Part shown: positions 17,347 through 24,655 of the stretch, one piece after another
Numbering within the stretch: the stretch's first letter is position 1
Layout: every line of letters starts with the position of its first letter
DNA from: OLB6 sp964525565
Lineage (GTDB): Bacteria > Bacteroidota > Ignavibacteria > Kapaibacteriales > Kapaibacteriaceae
Assembly (NCBI GenBank): GCA_964525565.1
Contig: CAZGHI010000033.1
Span: 1 to 26,615 of the forward strand
DNA length: 26,615 nt
Direction: 5' to 3'
Notes under the pieces: model-generated
Told to the model about the DNA's origin: nothing
The model's input: the letters and a program-made list of their open reading frames with translations, nothing else
Databases searched by the model: none
Translations under genes and position numbers: made by a program

Positions 17347-18042
17347 ATGAAAGCCCTTATCCTTCTTGGGTTCGCAGCCCTTATTGTTACTGCCTGCGAC
17401 CCTTCAGATATTACCGGCTCGGGAACAATCATCACACAGAACAGACCACTAACCCCTGTTAGCTCTGTTGAATACAACGGCTCGGCCGATGTGATTATAT
17501 CCTATTCAGAGACACCGTCGCTTCGTGTTGAAGCCGATGATAATCTTATTGATAAGATCACAACCTCTGTCCAAAACGAACGGCTTCGCATTCATCAAAC
17601 GTCCGGCTCGTTCACACGTGCCCGCATCTACGTCGGAACGCCAAACCTGACAACACTTTACGCCTACGGTTCCGGCAAGGTAACCGTGAACGAAGGGTTT
17701 AACACCAACACGTTCACACTTTTCACCTTCGGAAGCGGAAATACCGAGGTAAAGGATCTTCATTCCAACGTACTCAACACGCAGAATAATGGCTCAGGAA
17801 ACATCACCGTGAGCGGATCGGCAACGAACCACAATTGTCAAATTCGTGCATCAGGAAGCGTTCATGCACGCGACCTTGTAACACGTGAAACAGCGGTGGC
17901 TGTATATGGCTCAGGTAACGCAACCGTATATGCATCCGACAGGTTGTTTGTTAACATCATGGGCGCAGGTAATGTTATGTATGCCGGCAATCCGTTACTT
18001 ACAACTGATGTTAAAGGTTCGGGGAGGGTATCGAAGCTCTAA
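17347..18042 (+). CDS. Head-GIN (DUF2807) lipoprotein
   Basis: This is a 231-residue protein with a lipoprotein signal; the lipobox VTAC places the lipidated Cys at residue 17. The mature part is a right-handed beta-helix-like repeat. It opens with the family start RPLTPVSSVEYNGSADVIISY and has recurrent GSG/GSGN turns (YGSGKVTV, FGSGNTEV, NGSGNITV, YGSGNATV, GAGNVMYAG, GSGRVSKL). Such proteins are frequent in Bacteroidota and sit on the membrane facing the periplasm or the outside; their role is not established. Its last 32 bases overlap the 3' end of the converging gene at 18011. Confidence 0.9.
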   Translation: MKALILLGFAALIVTACDPSDITGSGTIITQNRPLTPVSSVEYNGSADVIISYSETPSLRVEADDNLIDKITTSVQNERLRIHQTSGSFTRARIYVGTPNLTTLYAYGSGKVTVNEGFNTNTFTLFTFGSGNTEVKDLHSNVLNTQNNGSGNITVSGSATNHNCQIRASGSVHARDLVTRETAVAVYGSGNATVYASDRLFVNIMGAGNVMYAGNPLLTTDVKGSGRVSKL

Positions 18043-18406
18043 CCTGATGCAGCGTGTTCACATTGTTCTTCGATGTTCTGATTGCTGCAAGTAACAAACG
18101 ATGTACTTCTTCGGCCGTGTCGTGGAGCGGAGCAACAGACTCCGGCATGATACGGCCTACATCGTCAAGAACCCGTAACCATAATTTCAATTTCTTGAGT
18201 TTGGTATGTGCCGTGTTTAGGCAAGCTACAAAGTCCGTTCTGTTTGCCGAAGACAATGCCTGTTCAAGTGCCACAGCAACATCCATTGAATCAACAAACA
18301 ACGCTTCAGCTACAGCCTTCACACGATTGTTACCTTCATAGTCAATCGGCATTGTTACTACTCGGAGGAGCAGTTCATAGGCCCGATCCTGCAATGGCGT
18401 TGGCAT
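18011..18406 (-). CDS. Small helical protein, four-helix-bundle (S23/Avd-like) candidate
   Basis: This 131-residue, almost wholly helical protein has amphipathic segments separated by short loops: RAYELLLRVVTMP, VKAVAEALFVDSMDVAVALEQALSS-type, FVACLNTAHTKLKKLKLWLRVL, and EEVHRLLLAAIRTS. The order and spacing resemble the 23S rRNA intervening-sequence / Avd four-helix-bundle family, but the match is by eye. AAGGAG lies 5 bases before the ATG, which supports a real gene. It converges on and overlaps the lipoprotein gene by 32 bases and is divergent from miaB. In other bacteria Avd assists a reverse transcriptase of a diversity-generating retroelement; none is seen here. Confidence 0.72.
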   Translation of the reverse strand: MPTPLQDRAYELLLRVVTMPIDYEGNNRVKAVAEALFVDSMDVAVALEQALSSANRTDFVACLNTAHTKLKKLKLWLRVLDDVGRIMPESVAPLHDTAEEVHRLLLAAIRTSKNNVNTLHQVRASIPSPNL

Positions 18407-18411
18407 AATCG

Positions 18412-18417
18412 CTCCTT
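18412..18417 (-). promoter_or_regulatory. Ribosome binding site of the four-helix protein gene
   Basis: AAGGAG on the minus strand, 5 bases before the ATG at 18406. It is the best evidence that this otherwise unrecognised frame is translated. Confidence 0.75.
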
Positions 18418-18514
18418 TTCAGGAATTTGGCATAAAAACAACCCACATGTTTGTTTGCACTAGGGGGCTTTGGTATGTGTAACGTGACACCATTAAAGCC
18501 TATTTTTGTGGGCT

Positions 18515-19900
18515 ATGCCCATTCTTGAACTTCCCATCCTTGGCGCTGAAAAAGCCGTTTCCGTGCCTTCAGTGAATCAAGCCGTTGGCTACCAACGTGT
18601 GTACGTAGAAACGTATGGTTGCCAGATGAACGTAAGCGATTCTGAAATTGTACTGGGCGTTCTTGCTTCCGAAGGATATGCTGTTGCTGAGACCGTAGAG
18701 GATGCCGACGTTATTCTATTGAATACGTGTGCCATCAGAGACAATGCCGAGAAAAAGATTCATGAACGCCTAAGCCATCTACAGTACTACAAGAAAAAGC
18801 GCAACAATGTTGTCGTTGGCGTTTTAGGGTGCATGGCCGAACGTTTACGGTCCAAGTTGCTGGAAAAAGATCTTGTAGATCTCGTGGTTGGTCCGGATGA
18901 ATACCGCAAAGTACCCGACCTCGTGCGGCAGTCCATTGCAGGTGAGCGTGGTATTGCGGTTAAACTGTCGAAGGTAGAGACGTACGATGATATCGAGCCA
19001 CTTCGCACCGAAGGTATTTCTGCGTGGATTAGCATCATGCGGGGATGCGATAAATTCTGCACGTTTTGTGTGGTTCCGTTTACACGTGGACGGGAGCGAT
19101 CGCGCTCTGTAACCGTTGTTACCGATGAACTGAAACGGTTGCGCGATAGTGGATTTAAGGAAGTCACCCTTCTCGGACAGAACGTTGATTCGTATCGCGA
19201 CGAGGTTTCCGGTGCCGACTTTGCTGACTTACTCCACGCCGCCGCACAAGCAGTTCCGGAAGTGCGAATTCGATATACCACGAGTCACCCCCGCGACATG
19301 ACTGACAGAGTCGTTCAGGCCATGGCTGCTCACAGCAATGTTTGTAAATACATACACCTTCCCATTCAAAGCGGTTCCGATAGAATATTGGAACTCATGA
19401 ACCGCAATTACACGGTTGACCACTACCTGCAACGCATTGAGTCCATACGCAAACACATACCAGACTGCGCGCTTTCAACAGATATCATTGCCGGATTCTG
19501 TACGGAAACGGAGGAAGATCATCAGCAGACTCTGAGTGTGATGCGGCAGGTTCAATACGACGGTGCCTACATGTTCGCCTACTCCCCACGTGAGAACACC
19601 AAAGCTTGGAAAATGGGAGACGATGTTCCTGCTGACGTTAAAAACCGTCGGCTACAGGAAATAATAGACCTGCAAAACAGCATCTCTGCCGAAGTCAACA
19701 GCCGCGAAATTGGTCGCATTCACAGTGTTCTGGTGGAAGGTGCTTCAAAGCGGAATCCAGCCGAATGGAAAGGGCGCAGCGATACCAACAAAACAGTAAT
19801 CTTTCCTCACGACGATATGCGCGGATACGTTGTTGGCGATACTGTTTCGGTGTGCATCAATCGTAGTACCAGCGCAACCTTGTTCGGTACCCTTGTTTAG
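18515..19900 (+). CDS. miaB: tRNA-2-methylthio-N6-isopentenyladenosine37 synthase MiaB
   Basis: MiaB adds a methylthio group to i6A37 of tRNAs using two [4Fe-4S] clusters and SAM. The N-terminal UPF0004 cluster Cys are Cys36 (YGCQMN), Cys72 (NTCAIRD) and Cys106 (GCMAE). The radical SAM motif CxxxCxxC is Cys178, Cys182 and Cys185 (RGCDKFCTFC). The order ends with a TRAM domain (from about residue 390, with IHSVLVEGASKR). The 461-residue length is normal. ATG 18515 was preferred to a TTG at 18506. No good ribosome site precedes it; TATTTTTG just upstream is a -7-like string but has no properly spaced partner. The related MtaB and RimO enzymes are less likely given the NVSDSE and TRGRERSR context. 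Confidence 0.95.
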   Translation: MPILELPILGAEKAVSVPSVNQAVGYQRVYVETYGCQMNVSDSEIVLGVLASEGYAVAETVEDADVILLNTCAIRDNAEKKIHERLSHLQYYKKKRNNVVVGVLGCMAERLRSKLLEKDLVDLVVGPDEYRKVPDLVRQSIAGERGIAVKLSKVETYDDIEPLRTEGISAWISIMRGCDKFCTFCVVPFTRGRERSRSVTVVTDELKRLRDSGFKEVTLLGQNVDSYRDEVSGADFADLLHAAAQAVPEVRIRYTTSHPRDMTDRVVQAMAAHSNVCKYIHLPIQSGSDRILELMNRNYTVDHYLQRIESIRKHIPDCALSTDIIAGFCTETEEDHQQTLSVMRQVQYDGAYMFAYSPRENTKAWKMGDDVPADVKNRRLQEIIDLQNSISAEVNSREIGRIHSVLVEGASKRNPAEWKGRSDTNKTVIFPHDDMRGYVVGDTVSVCINRSTSATLFGTLV

Positions 19901-19904
19901 TGCC

Positions 19905-21565
19905 ATGGCACAACCGCTGTTTCGTTGGAACCGCCACCATTGGCACACCTCGCACACGATGCATATCCTCGGCAGCTCAATCATTTTATTCTGGGTTGTA
20001 TTGGCAGTTCCAAGCCGCAGCCAAACCCTGAATGGCAGCTATCGTATTATACCAATCCCAGGTGTTGATGAGCCGGTTCGAGTTGCTGCACACGCGGCTA
20101 GTGGAACAATTTGGATAGCCGGAACCTTCAGAGATTCTATACAAATAGACGATCAGACAGTCATGTCGCAAGGAGGAACCGATGCATTTGTGGCATGTAT
20201 GAACACTCAACTACAGGTACTTTGGCTTCAGTCGTTTGGCGGACCCGGGGACGATGCCGCAACTGCCCTTGATGTTGGAACAGATAACCATGCCGTTGTT
20301 GCACTGTACTGCGGTGCTGCATCGGCTAACGTAACTACATACACCATCGGACCTGTCACATATAGCGGTCGGGGCAATGCCGATGCCGTGATTGTTGCCA
20401 TCAACAGCGATGGAAGCATTGCATGGTCGCGCAATGATGGCGCCGACATGCCCGATATTCCTCGATTTGTACNNNNNNNNNNNNNNNNNNNNTGCAAAAC
20501 AACAACGTCCTGATTGCGGGTTACTTTCTTTACAACACCAGAATGTCGGAAGATTGGTATTCCACCAACCGATCACTACCATGCACATACGTACAACTTC
20601 TGAACAGCGATGGTAATCAGAAGTGGAGTGCGGCAGCGTTGGCCCTCCACTCCGATGGTGAGCGCAGTTCCGTGATACCAGTGGGATTGCTCAACGCAGA
20701 CGGACCCCGTATTGCCATTCCCGTTAATAGCGTCGGCTTGTTTAGCTGGGCGTCTGACACAATCAGACATTCAGACCAAGCTCAGCAGGAACAAGTGTTC
20801 CTTACTCTCGATATCAGTGGTGCAACACAACCTGCAGTTACTGGCAATGTTTGTTGGAAAGAGAATGCAGTATGGGGACCCCCTTCTACCACTTTTGGCG
20901 TTAGTATGACCTCGGATGACTGGTGTACAACGGCCGAGCCCCCTTCCATACTCTTTACGTCCATGCTCGCCGAGCAACAGCAGCGTATTGCATTCGGAAC
21001 GATGAACGTTTCGAGAATTGTTGGCACACAAAATCGTTTGTTTATTGCTGGATCGTATTCCAACAGTATTGACCTTGTTTCAACACCCCTAAGTCCGGAT
21101 GTTAGCAACTCCAATTCATCGTACGATGGCATTGTGCTACTCTTTCACCCACAAGGAACGGAACAGGCTGTATTCACAACAGAATCGTCAGATGCGGCAC
21201 ACGTTAGCGATATAGCAACACTTTCTAACGGTGCTGTACTTGCCATTCGTGGCCATGGAACTCTTTCCGGTGTTAACGGAGCACCTACATTAGCAGACAA
21301 CGATTGGCTGATCGTCTCCGCACACCAGTTAACAGTTTCAGTTGATCATGATACCTTGTACTTGAAAAGGGGCTTCGACCCTGATGAGAAAACGTTTGTG
21401 TACGATCTATGCGGACGAAGTCTAGGCTACATACCCACGGTGAGAAACGCTTGGGAATACCTTGAACAGGGAGTATATCTACTGCGGCAAGAGCAAACTC
21501 TATCTTTGTGCCATGTTGGTTCACACAACGTTTCTTTCGCACTACCCACTGGAGCGTCGAGGTAA
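19905..21565 (+). CDS. SBBP-like secreted surface protein, interrupted by an assembly gap
   Basis: A signal peptide (ILGSSIILFWVVLAVPSRSQ) precedes SBBP-like repeats (IWIAGTFRDSI, GGTDAFVACM, FGGPGDDAATALDV). The 20-N gap at 20473-20492 changes the apparent frame: before it the frame ends in PDIPRFV, after it the continuing frame reads NNNVLIAGYFLYNTR. This is the expected next repeat, so one gene with a mis-sized gap is most likely. The C-terminus (FVYDLCGRSLGY, then LEQGVYLLRQ) looks like a degenerate T9SS sorting domain. ATG 19905, 4 bases after the miaB stop, is used; ATG 19959 directly before the hydrophobic run is equally possible. The 3' end overlaps purC by 53 bases. Confidence 0.7.
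20473..20492. other. Assembly gap (20 N) inside the SBBP-like gene
   Basis: Twenty undetermined bases. The true length must differ from 20 by a number that restores the frame, because repeats on the two sides lie in different frames at this spacing. Confidence 0.95.
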
Positions 21566-22391
21566 GGTTCGGGATGTGTACTCCGCCGATGGCAACCTGC
21601 TCCTTGTTGCTACGGACCGCGTGAGCGCATTTGATGTGGTTATGATGGAGCCAATTCCGGATAAAGGACAGGTTCTTACCGACATTAGCCTGTTCTGGTT
21701 TAATTATCTGCAACATATCGTTCCCAATCACTACCTAAGTTCTGACCTTTCGGCATTGCCGCATCTTACTCCCCTGGAACGTGAGCAGCTCAACGGTCGA
21801 AGCATGATTGTTCAGAAGGCACATCCATTCCCGGTTGAATGCGTGGTACGCGGTTACCTTGCTGGTAGTGGTTGGAAAGAGTATGTGGAGTTCGGTACCG
21901 TTTGTGGCATTGCACTCCCTTCCGGACTTCGTGAATCGGCGCGCTTACCAGAACCCATCTTTACTCCTGCAACAAAGGCAGCGGACGGACACGACCAGAA
22001 CATCAGTTTTGCAGAGATGTGCACCATTGTTGGAGAAACGGTGGCCGAGCACCTTCGTGCACTCAGTTTAAGGTTATACAACGAAGGTAGTGCATACGCT
22101 GCATCAAAAGGGTTAATACTGGCTGACACAAAGTTTGAATTCGGCAAGACAGAATCAGGCAACGTCATTCTCATTGACGAGGTTCTTACACCTGACTCTT
22201 CGCGCTATTGGCTTGCAGCAGATTATGTTGTTGGAAAGGCACAGAATAATTTCGACAAGCAGATCCTTCGGGACTATCTGGACTCATTGGACTGGAATAA
22301 AGAACCCCCTCCCCCCACGATTCCGGACTCTATTATTGCAGCAACAAGAATGCGATACTTGGAAGCCCGACGGATGCTTACAGGACAGTAA
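21513..22391 (+). CDS. purC: Phosphoribosylaminoimidazole-succinocarboxamide (SAICAR) synthase
   Basis: PurC joins aspartate to CAIR with ATP in purine biosynthesis. The 292-residue protein is the long form, as in yeast Ade1 and many Bacteroidota. Motifs: RGKVRDVYSADG near the start, ATDRVSAFDVV, PVECVVRGYLAGSGWKEY, PIFTPATKAADGHDQNIS and LADTKFEFG, then LIDEVLTPDSSRYW. The start ATG at 21513 gives the expected short N-terminus; it lies within the end of the upstream surface-protein gene. Its stop overlaps the rodA start (TAATG). Confidence 0.95.
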   Translation: MLVHTTFLSHYPLERRGKVRDVYSADGNLLLVATDRVSAFDVVMMEPIPDKGQVLTDISLFWFNYLQHIVPNHYLSSDLSALPHLTPLEREQLNGRSMIVQKAHPFPVECVVRGYLAGSGWKEYVEFGTVCGIALPSGLRESARLPEPIFTPATKAADGHDQNISFAEMCTIVGETVAEHLRALSLRLYNEGSAYAASKGLILADTKFEFGKTESGNVILIDEVLTPDSSRYWLAADYVVGKAQNNFDKQILRDYLDSLDWNKEPPPPTIPDSIIAATRMRYLEARRMLTGQ

Positions 22392-23680
22392 TGGCAACAT
22401 CATACTACTTTGAAACCGAAGAAGTCGCATTACAAAGTAAAGTAAACGATGTAGTGGACTGGGGACTGCTTTTGGCAGTAGTAGCAATTCTCGGTATTGG
22501 GTTAGTTTCTATTTACAGTTCGGTTTTTACGAGCGACCCGGGTGTTTTCAGGAATCAGGTTGTTTATGCTTGTATTGGATTGGCATCAGGAATAGCCGCA
22601 TTCTTCATTCCCGAGCGGTGGTTGTCTGGCATTGCATACACACTATATGTTGTCGCTCTCTTAGCCCTGGTTGCCGTTTTAACCCCTCTGGGGCACGAGG
22701 TGAACGGTCAGCGATGTTGGATTAAAATCGGTACCTTCACATTTCAGCCGGCTGAGCTAGCCAAGGTGGCTGCGTTGTTTGCCATGGCAAAGTATGCCAG
22801 CAGAAAGGGTTTCGATATCCGGTCGCTGCGAGACATCGCAACTATTTGTGCCTTCATTGTACCGCCGATTGCATTGGTAATGTTGCAGCCCGACACTGGC
22901 TCTGCAACTGTATTCGTAGCCATTCTTCTTGGTGTTCTCTTGTGGGTTGGTGCCGACTTATTTCTGCTCTACACCGTAGTTGCTCTTCCCTTTGTAGCCA
23001 TTGCTTCGTTGTACAGCGTTTTGTTCGACTCTATATGGTGGTTTGTAGGTGTCTGTTTGCTTGCATCAATAGGCGCTGTGGCTTTTCGGCGAAGTATGGT
23101 TGCAACAGTAATCAGCATAAGCCTGTTTGTTGGGATTGGTTTAGCAATCGAACCTGTTTTTGACTCGTTAGAAACCTACAAGCAAAATCGTTTGATTACA
23201 CTGTTCGAGCCGGAACGAAATCCAAAGGGCGAAGGATATCATGTAATCCAGAGCATGCTTGCAGTTGGTTCGGGAGGAGTCACAGGCAAAGGGTATTTGA
23301 AAGGTACACAAACCCAGTTGCGATATATTCCGGAGCAGTGGACTGACTTTATCTTCTGTGTCCCAACCGAGGAGTTTGGCTTTGTTGGAGGCGTACTTGT
23401 AATCTCTTTGTTGGCTTCAATCATTCTGCGGGCATTTTCATTAGCCGGTAGTGTTCGAACCCACTTTGCGTCAGTAGTTGCCGTCGGTTTTGGATCGTTG
23501 CTCTTGTTTCATTCATTAGTGAACATCGGAATGGCCATTGGACTAGTTCCGGTAATGGGCATTCCACTCCCTTTTTTAAGTGCAGGAGGAACATCTCTTA
23601 TCCTAAACCTTGCGATGATTGGCGTGTTGTTAAACTTTTATAAAACTCGAAAGCGTCGTGCAAGCCGGGTGTCGGTATAA
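22391..23680 (+). CDS. rodA: Rod shape-determining protein RodA (SEDS glycosyltransferase)
   Basis: RodA is the peptidoglycan glycosyltransferase of the elongation machinery in the inner membrane, working with PBP2 and MreBCD. About ten transmembrane helices are seen in 429 residues. Conserved segments: FQPAELAKVA with Glu122, LQPDTGSATVF, the extracellular IQSMLAVGSGGVTGKGYLKGTQ-type loop, PEQWTDFIFCVPTEEFGF, and VMGIPLPFLSAGGTSL. The YHVIQS and GTQTQLRYIPEQWTDF features favour RodA over FtsW. The gene is coupled to purC (TAATG) and followed after 20 bases by pdxA. The usual PBP2 partner gene is not next to it. Confidence 0.93.
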   Translation: MATSYYFETEEVALQSKVNDVVDWGLLLAVVAILGIGLVSIYSSVFTSDPGVFRNQVVYACIGLASGIAAFFIPERWLSGIAYTLYVVALLALVAVLTPLGHEVNGQRCWIKIGTFTFQPAELAKVAALFAMAKYASRKGFDIRSLRDIATICAFIVPPIALVMLQPDTGSATVFVAILLGVLLWVGADLFLLYTVVALPFVAIASLYSVLFDSIWWFVGVCLLASIGAVAFRRSMVATVISISLFVGIGLAIEPVFDSLETYKQNRLITLFEPERNPKGEGYHVIQSMLAVGSGGVTGKGYLKGTQTQLRYIPEQWTDFIFCVPTEEFGFVGGVLVISLLASIILRAFSLAGSVRTHFASVVAVGFGSLLLFHSLVNIGMAIGLVPVMGIPLPFLSAGGTSLILNLAMIGVLLNFYKTRKRRASRVSV

Positions 23681-23700
23681 CAACCTGAAGTGCAATCATC

Positions 23701-24651
23701 ATGCAAACGCCAACGATATATGTTTCATGTGGCGATGTGAACGGAATCGGACTTCATTGCCTTGGTCTCGTTCTTCACAATCATCCAAGTATCGCTGATA
23801 CCCTTACGCTGGTAACACACCCTGCAACTCTTGCAGAGGCATGTGATCGGTATCGTATTCACTTGCCTGTTAACGTGTTGCCAACCAAACACTACAGTCC
23901 GGTAACGCCGGGTGTTGCCACGCAGTCGGCTGCCCTGCTGGCAATGGAATCACTTGAGCTTGCTATTGAACATTGCAAGCAGAGTCCCACAAGCGGAATC
24001 GTTACACTGCCTATTCATAAAAAATCATTGTCCGACCGTGGGTGGCCCTATCCCGGTCAGACAGAGATGCTTGCTGCTCATTGCGATGGCACACCTCTGA
24101 TGGTTTTGTGTCAGGAGTCGCTTCGTATTGCCCTTGCAACGATTCATGTGCCTTTGCGCAGCGTGCCATCACTGATTACAAGCGAACACGTTCAGCAGCA
24201 ATTGATGTTACTACATCAGCATCTCGTTCACGATGTTGGCATTTCGGCACCCAACATTGCTGTTCTCGGATTGAATCCACATGCTGGAGAAGGTGGGCTT
24301 ATCGGTAGTGAAGAGCTGACCACATTGCAGCCGGCAATTCAGCAACTAACGTTGCGGGGAATACATGTACACGGTCCGTTTTCGGCGGATGGCTTTTTTG
24401 GGTTCGGCGACTACTTGGGTTACGATGGAATTCTGGCCATGTACCACGACCAAGGACTGATAGCTCTTAAAAGCATTGCTGGCGGTGCAGGTGTAAACGT
24501 CACTGCCGGTTTAAGCATTGTTCGAACGTCGCCTGATCACGGAACAGCTCATCATCTAGCAGGAAGCGGAGCCCTTCCAGACTTTCGAAGTACGGAGGCT
24601 GCATTGCGCCTTTGCAGTGAAATAGTGATGCGCCGAAGTAGTATGCGTTAA
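23701..24651 (+). CDS. pdxA: 4-Hydroxythreonine-4-phosphate dehydrogenase, variant active site
   Basis: PdxA oxidises 4-phosphohydroxy-threonine with NAD(P)+ in the DXP-independent-end branch of pyridoxal phosphate synthesis. The 316-residue protein keeps the three metal His: His149 (IHVPLRSV), His194 (NPHAGEGG) and His249 (AMYHDQGL), and substrate residues Lys257, Asn266 and Arg275 (TSPDHGTA follows). The N-terminus is SCGDVNGIGLH, a Bacteroidota-like variant of GDPxGIGPE. The substrate-binding His of the PGHTE motif (His136 in E. coli) is Gln120 here (PGQTE, codon CAG). It is the last gene of the plus-strand run and ends 4 bases from the converging amine oxidase gene. Confidence 0.92.
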   Translation: MQTPTIYVSCGDVNGIGLHCLGLVLHNHPSIADTLTLVTHPATLAEACDRYRIHLPVNVLPTKHYSPVTPGVATQSAALLAMESLELAIEHCKQSPTSGIVTLPIHKKSLSDRGWPYPGQTEMLAAHCDGTPLMVLCQESLRIALATIHVPLRSVPSLITSEHVQQQLMLLHQHLVHDVGISAPNIAVLGLNPHAGEGGLIGSEELTTLQPAIQQLTLRGIHVHGPFSADGFFGFGDYLGYDGILAMYHDQGLIALKSIAGGAGVNVTAGLSIVRTSPDHGTAHHLAGSGALPDFRSTEAALRLCSEIVMRRSSMR

Positions 24652-24655
24652 AGGC

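Noticed and set aside
18501..18508. TATTTTTG as a -7 box giving a leaderless miaB mRNA
   Set aside because: It matches TAnnTTTG, but the nearest TTTG upstream is 28 bases away instead of about 19-23; not enough support.
20228..20588. Minus-strand frames across the third N gap
   Set aside because: They are shadows of the plus-strand SBBP-like gene; no motifs, no ribosome sites.
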